In this document: positions 8,675 to 15,895 of the stretch, piece by piece | How the letters are laid out: each line of letters starts with the position of its first letter | Position numbering within the stretch: position 1 is the stretch's first letter | DNA from: Sphingosinithalassobacter sp. CS137 | GTDB taxonomy: Bacteria; Pseudomonadota; Alphaproteobacteria; Sphingomonadales; Sphingomonadaceae | NCBI RefSeq assembly: GCF_014334115.1 | Contig: NZ_CP060494.1 | Location: 1,178,001 to 1,242,000 of the forward strand | Length of the DNA: 64,000 bases | Direction of reading: 5' to 3' | Notes under the pieces: model-generated | Databases searched by the model: none | The model's input: the letters and a program-made list of their open reading frames with translations, nothing else | Told to the model about the DNA's origin: nothing | Translations under genes and position numbers: made by a program

Positions 8675-8842
8675 CGACGGGCAGGTCTCCTGGCTTCCGG
8701 GTCGCCGCCGGATACGCCGCCTTCCCAGGGCGAGCCCCAGTGGCATGTGGCGTACCGGCTCTCCGGTTACAGTTGCGGGGGCAGCCGCGGCATTGCGGAG
8801 TTGCCTCCACGCACCGCATTCCCTCTTGATCCCACCTCGGCG
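8675..8842 (-). promoter_or_regulatory. Cobalamin (AdoCbl) riboswitch in the btuBFCD leader
   Basis: Read on the minus strand, the conserved elements occur in order: 'GGTGGGATCAAGAGGGAA' near 8836-8820, the core 'GCCCCCGCAACTGTAACC' near 8785-8768, a 'GCCACATGCCACTGGG' arm, 'GGGAAGGCGGCG', and the B12-box end 'AGCCAGGAGACCTGCC' finishing at about 8680. These match the cobalamin riboswitch consensus element by element. Between the aptamer and the btuB ATG (about 120 nt) I see GC-rich stems but no U-run. Control is therefore probably by blocking translation, or by Rho, rather than by an intrinsic terminator (inference). Confidence 0.95.
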
Positions 8843-8985
8843 GGAACCCGTCACGGGCCGTCCACTAGCTCCTGCTCCACGTGCTAGCAAGAGCGGCGGC
8901 GGAGCACAGAAAAACGCCGTTTGTCGCCGAACTGTCACCAACGGCTAATCGCCTCTTTACCAAGCCGCCCCTAATCCTGCCGGCG

Positions 8986-10314
8986 ATGCTTCATACCGCT
9001 CTTGCCCCGGAACCCGCCGAATCGCGTCGCCCCCTTCCCGGGAGCTGGCTGACCGACGCCGAACGCGATCCGCCGTCGCTGTCGCTGGACGGCACGTTGT
9101 TCGACGCTGTCGACGTGTTTCATCGTGATACCGATCTGCGGCTGGTGCCGGTGCTCGACAGCGAACGGCGCCCGGTCGGGGCGGTGTTCGAAAAGGACGT
9201 GCGGCGGCTGCTGCTCAATCCCTTCGGTCATGCGCTGCTGCGCAACCCTGCCTATGGGCGCGGCATCGCCCGCCACGTCCGCCCCTGCCCCACCGCCGAA
9301 GTGACGCAGGATGTCGGCGCGCTCATCGACGCCTATCGGGAGTCGAGCGGGGCGGAGGGCATGATCCTGACGCACGGAGGCCGGCTGTTCGGCGTGATCA
9401 CCAATCGCCGCCTCGTCCATATTGCCGCCGAGCGCGAACTTCGCTCGGCGCGGACCCGCATCGCCCGAGCGCAGCGGATCGAGCGCGCGAGCGAGCGTTT
9501 CGAAGGCCAGGTCCAGTCGGTCGGCGAGGCGATGACCCGACTCGCCGAACTCGTCCAGCGCAACGCCGGAGCCACTGCCGAGCGCGCGCAGATGGCGGGC
9601 GATCATGCGACCGCCGTGGCCTCCGCCGCATCGCAAACCAGCCAGAACATGGGCGAGATCGCCGAACGGGGGCGCGAGCTCGCCGTATCGCTGGGGCGGA
9701 TCGGCCGCAGCACGCGCGAGACGGAGACGGCGGCGGCGGACGCACTGGCACTGGTGAGCACCGGAAGCGCGCGCGCGCGCGAGTTGCTGGACTCCGCCCA
9801 GTCGATCGATTCGGTGATCGCCCTCATCAGCGAGATCGCGCGCCAGGTGAATCTGCTCGCGCTCAACGCCACGATCGAAGCGGCCCGCGCGGGCGAGGCC
9901 GGCCGCGGATTCACGGTCGTCGCCAACGAAGTGAAACAGCTTTCGACGCAGACCGGCAATGCCGCCGAGCGGATCACCGCCCATGTCCGCGAAATCCGCC
10001 ACGGGATCGACGAAGTCGCCGCTGGCCAGGAGAGCGTCGAACGAGCGATCGCCACCATGGCGGCACTCGCCGGCGACGTGCAGGGTGCCGTCGGAGTGCA
10101 GGAAAACGCCACGCGGACAATCGCGCTCAACGTCGATGAAGTGGTCGAGGCGACCAACGCGATCCACCGCGACGTCGAGGCGATCGGCGGCACTTCCCGC
10201 GCCGCTTCCGACAGCGCGCACGAGATGCAGGAGCTCGCCGATCGGCTGCTGGTGGACGCCAGTCAGCTGTCACATCAGGTAGCGGCGTTTCTCGACGAAA
10301 TCCGCGAGGCGTGA
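8986..10314 (+). CDS. Soluble methyl-accepting chemotaxis-like protein with CBS-pair input domain
   Basis: 442 residues from the ATG at 8986; a GTG 105 nt earlier would add a 35-residue N-terminus that looks non-native. Residues about 30-160 resemble a tandem CBS pair ('[28 protein letters not shown]' in parts, '[23 protein letters not shown]'). The C-terminal half is a long coiled-coil signalling domain with the receptor tip '[33 protein letters not shown]' in segments. There is no membrane segment, so it should act in the cytoplasm, sensing a nucleotide or other ligand via CBS. No other chemotaxis gene lies nearby. It is transcribed divergently from the B12 operon. Confidence 0.85.
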   Translation: MLHTALAPEPAESRRPLPGSWLTDAERDPPSLSLDGTLFDAVDVFHRDTDLRLVPVLDSERRPVGAVFEKDVRRLLLNPFGHALLRNPAYGRGIARHVRPCPTAEVTQDVGALIDAYRESSGAEGMILTHGGRLFGVITNRRLVHIAAERELRSARTRIARAQRIERASERFEGQVQSVGEAMTRLAELVQRNAGATAERAQMAGDHATAVASAASQTSQNMGEIAERGRELAVSLGRIGRSTRETETAAADALALVSTGSARARELLDSAQSIDSVIALISEIARQVNLLALNATIEAARAGEAGRGFTVVANEVKQLSTQTGNAAERITAHVREIRHGIDEVAAGQESVERAIATMAALAGDVQGAVGVQENATRTIALNVDEVVEATNAIHRDVEAIGGTSRAASDSAHEMQELADRLLVDASQLSHQVAAFLDEIREA

Positions 10315-10369
10315 ACCAGGCCTCCAGGCGGGCATCGCGGTGTGCGATAGTATCGCCGCGCGGCGTGAA

Positions 10370-10723
10370 CTACGCCTCCGGGCGAGTCCAGATCCAGCTG
10401 CCGCCCAGAATCGCCGCCCCGACCGGGACGAGCGACCAGGGTAGCGGTACCAGCAGCAGTCCGAGGGCGATGCTGAAACCGAACGCCAGCAGCGCGGCGT
10501 GCTTCCCCCGCCGGCTGATGGCTCCCTTTTCCCGCCAGATAACGATGTGCGGACCGATTCGAGGATGGTCGAGCAGTCGCCGTTCGAGCGCGGGACTGCT
10601 TCGCGCGAAGCAGAAGGCGGCGAGAATCAGGAAGGGCACGGTCGGCAGAAGCGGCAGCACCGCGCCGACCAGGCCCAGCCCGAGCGCGACGAACCCGGAA
10701 ATCAGATAGGCGATCCTGCGCAT
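10370..10723 (-). CDS. DUF454 (YbaN-like) inner-membrane protein
   Basis: 117 residues with two hydrophobic blocks, one at the N-terminus ('GLGLVGAVLPLLPTVPFLILAAFCFAR') and one at the C-terminus. The family signature 'LPLLPTVPFLILAAFCFARSS' followed by 'WIREKGAIS'-like residues ('IWREKGAISRRGK') matches the DUF454/YbaN family. Its function is not known. It stands alone between the chemoreceptor (convergent) and the tRNA-Val gene. Confidence 0.85.
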   Translation of the reverse strand: MRRIAYLISGFVALGLGLVGAVLPLLPTVPFLILAAFCFARSSPALERRLLDHPRIGPHIVIWREKGAISRRGKHAALLAFGFSIALGLLLVPLPWSLVPVGAAILGGSWIWTRPEA

Positions 10724-10790
10724 CCTTGCCCGGCTAGCGCAGCTTGCGCCGCGCGTCCCGCCAAATCACCGGCGCCCGAACGCAGAATCG

Positions 10791-10824
10791 AAAAAGCCCG
10801 CCAGGCGAAGCTGACGGGCTTTTC
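10791..10824 (-). terminator. Rho-independent terminator downstream of tRNA-Val
   Basis: On the minus strand a stem AGCCCG...CGGGCT with an inner CAG/CTG pairing is followed by TTTTTCG. The plus strand also ends in CTTTT, so it may work in both directions. It lies 7 nt past the 3' CCA of the tRNA gene. Confidence 0.8.
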
Positions 10825-10830
10825 GAAAAA

Positions 10831-10905
10831 TGGTGGGCGCGGCAAGGATTGAACTTGCGACCCCTGCGATGTCAACACAGTGCTCTACCACTGAGCTACG
10901 CGCCC
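10831..10905 (-). tRNA. tRNA-Val (anticodon GAC)
   Basis: The minus strand folds into a standard cloverleaf: acceptor GGGCGCG paired with CGCGCCC, D-arm GCTCAGTGGTAGAGC, anticodon stem-loop CTGTG-TTGACAT-CGCAG with anticodon GAC, a five-base variable region, T-arm with TTCAATC in the loop, discriminator A and an encoded CCA. 75 nt including CCA. It is flanked by its own promoter and terminator. Confidence 0.97.
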
Positions 10906-10919
10906 CCGGGGAGCCGCGC

Positions 10920-10948
10920 GCTTTACCGAGAGTCGTTCCCCCTTGCAA
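10920..10948 (-). promoter_or_regulatory. Predicted housekeeping promoter of tRNA-Val
   Basis: On the minus strand TTGCAA, a 17-nt spacer and TAAAGC precede the mature tRNA 5' end by 15 nt. This places the start of transcription about 8 nt before the tRNA, as expected for a short 5' leader. Confidence 0.55.
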
Positions 10949-10968
10949 GCGCCTCGACACTTCCCGTT

Positions 10969-11346
10969 TCAGTTTCGGCTCGGAACGCTCTCCGCTTCGA
11001 ACAACCGATCGACTTCCAGCACCAGATCGCGGAGGTGAAACGGCTTGGAAAGCACCCGCGCCTGCGGCACCTGCTTGCCTGCCTTCAACGTCACCGCGGC
11101 AAATCCGGTGATGAACATGACGCGCATATCGGGCGCAATTTCGCTCGCGCGCTGCGCCAGTTCGATCCCGTCCATCTCCGGCATCACGATATCGGTGAGC
11201 AGCAGATCGAATCGCTCGTTCTCGAGCAGCGGCAGCGCCGCCGTCCCCCGATCGACCGCGCTCACTGCATAGCCCGACCGCTCAAGCGCACGCGCAAGAT
11301 ACTCGCGCATGACGCGATCGTCTTCGGCCAGCAAGATCCTGATCAT
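10969..11346 (-). CDS. cpdR: Single-domain response regulator, CpdR-like
   Basis: 125 residues consisting only of a receiver domain: acidic pocket 'LLAEDD' (residues 5-10), phospho-acceptor Asp52 in 'LLLTDIVMPEMDG', Thr80 and Lys101 ('LSKPF'). Wording and length closely match Caulobacter CpdR, which in its unphosphorylated form primes ClpXP for substrate degradation and controls cell-cycle proteolysis. The ATG at 11346 is the natural start; the frame upstream is not protein-like. The same region encodes SspB, ClpA and TrcR, further parts of regulated proteolysis and cell-cycle control. The ortholog call is by recognition of motif order and length, not alignment. Confidence 0.85.
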   Translation of the reverse strand: MIRILLAEDDRVMREYLARALERSGYAVSAVDRGTAALPLLENERFDLLLTDIVMPEMDGIELAQRASEIAPDMRVMFITGFAAVTLKAGKQVPQARVLSKPFHLRDLVLEVDRLFEAESVPSRN

Positions 11347-11454
11347 CACCACCCCACGAGTTCGGCCGCAGACTATGCGGGAAGGCCTTAAGATTTTCCA
11401 GCTTCGTCGCAGACTTGTTGCCCCGGCGGCGATCGCTCGGCTAGGCAGGAGGCA

Positions 11455-12297
11455 GTGACGGATACGTCCTCCTTCGTCCGCCACGGACCCGCGGAGCCGC
11501 TAAGCCCCGTCGTACTTTCCGTCCCGCATGCCGGGCGCGAGTATCCGTTGCCGCTGCGCACTGCGCTGCGCGTTCCGCTCGACCATCTGAAATCGCTGGA
11601 GGACCGCCACATCGACGCAGTGGCGCTGGCGGCGCACGGCGGCGAGACCCTGTTCGTGGCACGGCTCGCCCGCGCCTGGATCGATCTCAACCGCAGCGAA
11701 GCCGAGCGCGACCCGCGAGTGGAGGAAGGCGTAACCGGCGGCCAACCGCAATCGGCGAAACTGCGCAGCGGCCTGGGGCTCGTTCCGAGGCGGGCGGGCA
11801 ACAGCGCCGACATCTGGCGACGGCGCTGGTCCAGCGACGAAGTGACGGCACGCATCCGCAGCGACCATCGCCCCTATCACGCCGCGGTGGAAGCGGCGCT
11901 GAAGGCGACGCGCGACCGCTTCGGAGTCGCCGTGCTGCTCGACATCCATTCGATGCCGTCGCTCACCCCGGCCGGGAAGGCGCCGCGAATCGTTTTCGGC
12001 GACCGGTTCGGCCGCAGCGCCTCCAGCCGCTTCCTGAGCCGTCTGGAAGGAGTCGCGCGCGCCTCGGGAGTGCTCGCCGCCGCCAACGCACCCTATTCGG
12101 GCGGGCATGTGATCGAGCGGCACGCCGCGCCCGCCGAAGCCATTCACGCGATCCAGATCGAGTTCGATCGGGCGCTCTACCTCGATCCCGCGCTCGACTC
12201 GCCCGGTCGCGGGATGGACTTCACGAGCGGACTGCTGCGGGCGATGATCGACGCGATTGCCGACGAAGCCGCGCCCGGCGCGCAAGCGGCCGAATAG
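11455..12297 (+). CDS. N-formylglutamate amidohydrolase family protein
   Basis: 280 residues from a GTG at 11455 with an excellent AGGAGG site 4 nt upstream. Family motifs: 'VVLSVPHAGREYP' near the N-terminus (metal-binding His), 'HIDAVA', 'ARAWIDLNRSE' and 'AVLLDIHSMPS'. These zinc enzymes hydrolyse N-formyl-L-glutamate in histidine degradation or related N-acyl amino acids. No other hut gene is nearby, so the exact substrate is open. It is transcribed divergently from cpdR. Confidence 0.85.
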   Translation: MTDTSSFVRHGPAEPLSPVVLSVPHAGREYPLPLRTALRVPLDHLKSLEDRHIDAVALAAHGGETLFVARLARAWIDLNRSEAERDPRVEEGVTGGQPQSAKLRSGLGLVPRRAGNSADIWRRRWSSDEVTARIRSDHRPYHAAVEAALKATRDRFGVAVLLDIHSMPSLTPAGKAPRIVFGDRFGRSASSRFLSRLEGVARASGVLAAANAPYSGGHVIERHAAPAEAIHAIQIEFDRALYLDPALDSPGRGMDFTSGLLRAMIDAIADEAAPGAQAAE

Positions 12298-12301
12298 CCA
12301 T

Positions 12302-12335
12302 AAAAAAACCACCACGTGCACGAAGCACGTGGTGG
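12302..12335 (-). terminator. Intrinsic terminator of the sRNA candidate
   Basis: On the minus strand a perfect 11-bp stem (CCACCACGUGC/GCACGUGGUGG) with a 5-nt loop is followed by seven consecutive U. No T-run follows on the plus strand, so it is directional. It cannot serve the plus-strand amidohydrolase gene well. Confidence 0.9.
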
Positions 12336-12412
12336 CCAAGGTTCAGGGAGGAGACACGCCCGAAGGCGTGTCGCACGGCCCCGCGAAAGGGGGGACACGA
12401 GACCGTACGAAC
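12302..12412 (-). ncRNA. Candidate small RNA carrying an anti-Shine-Dalgarno motif
   Basis: About 110 nt on the minus strand with its own promoter and terminator and no open frame. In 5' to 3' order: a short 5' segment containing GGUUC that can pair with a later GAACC; a stem CCCC/GGGG; a perfect 8-bp hairpin GACACGCC-UUCG-GGCGUGUC; a single-stranded stretch UCCUCCCUGAACC; and a perfect 11-bp hairpin followed by seven U. The exposed CUCCUCCC is complementary to ribosome-binding sites and resembles the motif of alphaproteobacterial 'cuckoo'/alpha-r14 sRNAs. Family membership is an inference. It lies between convergent genes, so it is not an mRNA leader. Confidence 0.75.
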
Positions 12413-12415
12413 CTC

Positions 12416-12444
12416 AATATAGAGGGCGGATCACTTGGCTTCAA
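12416..12444 (-). promoter_or_regulatory. Promoter of the sRNA candidate
   Basis: On the minus strand TTGAAG (12444-12439), exactly 17 nt, then TATATT (12421-12416). It is one of the better sigma-70-like promoters in this GC-rich window. Transcription should begin near 12409-12412. Confidence 0.7.
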
Positions 12445-12491
12445 GGGGGCCAACACTCGGAAATACTGTAATCTTTTTGCAACCGCCCCGT

Positions 12492-13022
12492 TCAGGGCAG
12501 CATCCGTGCCAAGGTGCGGTCGCGCAACACGAAATGGTGCCGCAGCGCCGCGGCGACATGCAGGACGACCAGCCCCGCCATCGCAAAGCCCATCAGGTCG
12601 TGGCCGCCATGCGCAGCGCCCGCGAGCGCCTCGCCGACCGGCAGGACCGGAAGCTCGAACAGGCCGAACCAGTCGATCGGCCGCGGCCGCGCCGGATTGG
12701 ACGAAAAGATCCAGCCGCTGAGCGGCAACAGGATCAACAGCGTATAGAAGAGCCAGTGCACGCTGCGGGCGAGCGCGCGTTCCCAGCGCGGACTGCCGGC
12801 GGGCAACGACGGCGGCCGATGGCCCAGCCGCCAGCCGAGCCTGGCGATGCTCAAGCCCAGGATCAGGATGCCGTTCGATTTGTGGAACGGCATGAGGCTC
12901 ATGCCGTCGAACAGCGATTCGTGGAACAGGCCGATCGCGAGATTGACCAGCACCAGCGCGGCGATCACCCAGTGAAAGGTGATCGCCACTCGGTCGTAGC
13001 GGCCCCGGAACGCGACCGCCAC
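12492..13022 (-). CDS. Cytochrome b561 family protein
   Basis: 176 residues with four membrane segments and the conserved haem-binding histidines: 'ITFHWVIAALVL' in segment 1, 'MPFHKSNGILIL' before segment 2, 'VHWLFYTLLILLPLSGW' in segment 3 and 'HGGHDLMGFAMAGLVVLHVAAALRHHF' in parts for segment 4. This is the prokaryotic b561 (YodB-like) type, which moves electrons between the quinone pool and periplasmic acceptors such as superoxide. It starts 7 nt after the sapC-like gene and is probably cotranscribed with it. Confidence 0.92.
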   Translation of the reverse strand: MAVAFRGRYDRVAITFHWVIAALVLVNLAIGLFHESLFDGMSLMPFHKSNGILILGLSIARLGWRLGHRPPSLPAGSPRWERALARSVHWLFYTLLILLPLSGWIFSSNPARPRPIDWFGLFELPVLPVGEALAGAAHGGHDLMGFAMAGLVVLHVAAALRHHFVLRDRTLARMLP

Positions 13023-13029
13023 TTTTGCC

Positions 13030-13812
13030 TCAGTTCACCGGCGGCATCTGCGGCTGCGGCACCTTGCCCAGGCGCATCTGACGGCCGAAGATGTCGCGCA
13101 TCAGCGACAGCGAAAAGAGGTGCGCATAGATCAGCGGCAACATGCCGTTCTGCACGATCTTGCGCAGCTGATCGCCGCGCAGGTCGTTGAGCTTCTTTTC
13201 GTCGACCATCAGGAAGCCGCGATAGATGAACGGCTGCTCGGCGCCCTCCGGCTGGATCGAGACTTCGCCGTCGATCAGCAGGCCGAGCTCCTTGAGCTCC
13301 TTCATGAACTGGCCGGTGTTGTGACCGGCGCGCTCGAACTCCTCGTTGAACTTGAGGATGCCCTTGGTCATCTCGGTCGGCTGGCCGTCCTCGAACAGCT
13401 TCTCGCCCTCGTCGAACGCGCCGACCGAGTCCGAAGTCGGGTCGAAGCACAGCGACAGCTCGTCGCTTTCGGGGCGAAGCCGTGCGAGGAGATAGGGATA
13501 GCGGCGGATATAGGCCGGGATGTAGAAATCATCCTCGGTGAGCTTGCCTTCGTCGTCGAAGAAGACGTTGACCCCTTCGTTGAGGCCCATCAGCCCCAGC
13601 GGAACCGGCTCGTCGCCCACCGAGAAGACGATCGGCATGCGGCGCTGCACCAGCGGGAATTCCTCGACCGTCACCGGGATGGCATGCTGCTTTGCCACAA
13701 AGGGTGCCTTGTCGGCGCGACGGATACGATAGTCGCCGTGCGTCTGAGTCGAAAGCGGCTCGAGCTTGTTGTAGAACAGGGGAAGCGACTGCTGCGTCGG
13801 CGCGGTGGCCAT
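13030..13812 (-). CDS. SapC family protein
   Basis: 260 residues from an ATG preceded by AGGAGAG. Recognisable SapC features are the opening 'LPLFYNKLEPLSTQTHGDYRI', 'FPLVQRRMPIVFS', 'GLNEGVNVFFDDEGKW'-like text ('GLNEGVNVFFDDEG'), 'YIPAYIRRYPY' and 'CFDPTSD'. In Campylobacter SapC is an S-layer transport gene. In sphingomonads and Caulobacter, SapC proteins usually sit beside tryptophan halogenases and TonB receptors, with unknown role. Here neither partner is present; only cytochrome b561 follows. No signal peptide is visible. Confidence 0.85.
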   Translation of the reverse strand: MATAPTQQSLPLFYNKLEPLSTQTHGDYRIRRADKAPFVAKQHAIPVTVEEFPLVQRRMPIVFSVGDEPVPLGLMGLNEGVNVFFDDEGKLTEDDFYIPAYIRRYPYLLARLRPESDELSLCFDPTSDSVGAFDEGEKLFEDGQPTEMTKGILKFNEEFERAGHNTGQFMKELKELGLLIDGEVSIQPEGAEQPFIYRGFLMVDEKKLNDLRGDQLRKIVQNGMLPLIYAHLFSLSLMRDIFGRQMRLGKVPQPQMPPVN

Positions 13813-13844
13813 GAAACTCTCCTGAGATCGATCGTCGCGCCGCT

Positions 13845-15293
13845 CTATGAAGAAGGGGCTTCGTGTGCAAGCGCCACCAGCTTGCCCGGATTGCAAATCC
13901 CCTTCGGATCGAGCGCCGCCTTGATCGCGCGCAGCGCCGCCAGCCGCGCAGGCGGCCCCAGCCGCTCGAGCTCGGCGCGCTTCATCTGGCCGATGCCATG
14001 TTCGGCGGAGATCGAGCCGCCGGCGGCGACCACCTGATCGTGGACGAAGCGCGTGATCTCGGGCGCGGCCTCGGCATACCAGCGATCGCGCTCCACGCCC
14101 GCGGGCGCCCGGATATGGAAGTGAACATTGCCGTCGCCGAGATGGCCGAAGGCAGTCGCGTGCGTGCCCGGAAAGCGCGCCTCGGCCGCGGCAGCCGCCT
14201 CGACCATGAAGCGCGGCATGCCGGAGACGGGAACCGAGATGTCGTGCTGCACCGCGGGTCCGCTCGCCCGTTCCGCTTCCGAAAGCGAATCGCGCAGCCG
14301 CCAGAACCCCTCGGCCTGTGCTTCGCTGGCGGCGATCACGACATCCTCCACCGCACCCCGCTCCAGCGCCTCGGCAAGCAGCCGCTCGAGCAGCGCGGCG
14401 GGCGGCTCCGCGTCGGCGTCGCTCGCCACGGCTTCGATCAGCACGTGCCAGCGATGCGCGCCCGAAAGCGGCGCCCGCGTGTCGGGAATATGCCGCAGCA
14501 CGAGCTCGAGCGAATCGCCGGGAATAATCTCGAAACTCTCGACCGAATCAGTGCGCGCCTCGATCGCCCGGAGCAATTCGAGCGCCATCTGCGGGCTCGG
14601 CAGGCCGGCCCAGGCGACGGCGCGCTGCTTCACCTCGGGCACGAGCCGGAGCACCGCGGCAGTGATCACGCCCAGCGTTCCTTCCGCCCCGATCAGCAGC
14701 TGATCGAGGTCATAGCCGCGATTGTCCTTCTTGAGCGCCGCCAGCCCATCGTGCACCGATCCGTCGGGCAGCACTGCCTCCACGCCCGCGACCAGGCTGC
14801 GCATCGTGCCGAACCGCAGGACCTGGGTTCCCCCCGCGTTGGTTGAGACCAGTCCGCCGATCGTCGCGCTGCCGCGCGCGCCCAGGGTCAGCGGAAAGCG
14901 CCGCCCGGCGCCGTTCGCCGCGGCATGAAGATCGGCGAGGATCACACCGGCCTCGGCGACCGCAAGATTTTCGTCGGGCGACAGGCTGCGGATGCGATTC
15001 ATCCGGCGCAGCGACAGGATCAGCGCCGATCCATCAGCCGGAGGAGTCGCCCCACCGACCATCGACGTATTGCCGCCCTGCGGCACCAGCGGCACGCCCG
15101 CCGCCGCGGCGAGGCCGACGATCGCCGCCGTCTCGGCCGTGGAGGCAGGCGCCAGCAGCGCGGGAGAGGCGCCGTGATAGCGGTTGCGCCAGTCAGTGAG
15201 CCAGGGCGCGATCGCCTCGGCATCGGTTACGACAGCCTTGGGTCCGAATCGATCGCGGACGCTCTCTACTAGCTGGGACTGTGCGGGAGTCAT
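13845..15293 (-). CDS. FAD-binding oxidase, 2-hydroxyacid dehydrogenase type (GlcD/D2HGDH family)
   Basis: 482 residues from the ATG at 15293; a TTG 36 nt upstream in frame could add 12 residues. The PCMH-type FAD domain shows 'PLVPQGGNTSMVGGATP' and 'LTLGARGSATIGGLVSTNAGGTQVLRFG' in parts. The C-terminal FAD-oxidase domain has 'FGHLGDGNVHFHI' (metal-binding histidines) and 'SAEHGIGQMKR'. Such enzymes oxidise D-lactate, D-2-hydroxyglutarate or glycolate and pass electrons to quinone or a flavoprotein. The 'FGHLGDGN' and 'EHGIG' motifs fit the D-2-hydroxyglutarate/D-lactate group; the exact substrate is not decided by sequence reading. Confidence 0.88.
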   Translation of the reverse strand: MTPAQSQLVESVRDRFGPKAVVTDAEAIAPWLTDWRNRYHGASPALLAPASTAETAAIVGLAAAAGVPLVPQGGNTSMVGGATPPADGSALILSLRRMNRIRSLSPDENLAVAEAGVILADLHAAANGAGRRFPLTLGARGSATIGGLVSTNAGGTQVLRFGTMRSLVAGVEAVLPDGSVHDGLAALKKDNRGYDLDQLLIGAEGTLGVITAAVLRLVPEVKQRAVAWAGLPSPQMALELLRAIEARTDSVESFEIIPGDSLELVLRHIPDTRAPLSGAHRWHVLIEAVASDADAEPPAALLERLLAEALERGAVEDVVIAASEAQAEGFWRLRDSLSEAERASGPAVQHDISVPVSGMPRFMVEAAAAAEARFPGTHATAFGHLGDGNVHFHIRAPAGVERDRWYAEAAPEITRFVHDQVVAAGGSISAEHGIGQMKRAELERLGPPARLAALRAIKAALDPKGICNPGKLVALAHEAPSS

Positions 15294-15370
15294 CGCGGCG
15301 GGAGTATCATGCGCATTCGGCTCGGCCAATTCATCCGATGTTCAAACCCGCGCGCTACGAGCCGGACGCA

Positions 15371-15805
15371 ATGTTCAATCCGCTTCCCGCGGCCGCGATG
15401 CTGATTCTGCTCGCCGCGCCCAGCTCGGCGCCCGCGCCGCCCATGCAGGATGCGTCGCATCTGCGCTCGCGCGAGCAGGCGACGGTGCGCGTGCCCAGCG
15501 TGACTCTGACGGTGCGGATGCGGCACAGCCAATGGCGCGAGCGCCCGGCCGAACGCTGCGTACCGATGGCGCGGATCATGTCCGCGGGCGTGAGCGGCGG
15601 CGATGCCGTCGATTTCGTGCTCGACGACGGCAGCAGGGTGCGGGCGCGCCTCGAATCGCGGTGCCCGGCGCTCGGATATTATTCGAGCCTCTATATTCGG
15701 CGCAGCCGCGACGGGATGCTCTGTGCAGGGCGCGAATCGCTACGCTCGCGCTCGGGCGGCTCGTGCCAGATCCGCGACTTCCACCAGCTGGTGCCGGTAC
15801 GATAA
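15371..15805 (+). CDS. Small secreted protein of unknown function
   Basis: 144 residues from the ATG at 15371, chosen because a signal peptide ('FNPLPAAAMLILLAAPSSAPAPP') starts there; an ATG 33 nt earlier is in frame. The mature part contains four cysteines ('ERCVPMA', 'SRCPALGYYSS', 'MLCAGRES', 'GSCQIRDF'), which may form two disulfides in the periplasm. I recognise no family. It is divergent from the FAD oxidase gene and upstream of the DEAD-box helicase. Confidence 0.65.
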   Translation: MFNPLPAAAMLILLAAPSSAPAPPMQDASHLRSREQATVRVPSVTLTVRMRHSQWRERPAERCVPMARIMSAGVSGGDAVDFVLDDGSRVRARLESRCPALGYYSSLYIRRSRDGMLCAGRESLRSRSGGSCQIRDFHQLVPVR

Positions 15806-15895
15806 ACCGCGTCGCGGCTTGACATTTCGCGGCAAATCCGCAAGCGCGGGCACCGCTTGACCGGCGCGAAACGCGCCTGATTTCCGGACAACCGC

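Noticed and set aside
8881..8985. Longer N-terminus of the chemoreceptor from a GTG
   Set aside because: Residues are not protein-like for the family and the ATG at 8986 gives a plausible start; not excluded.
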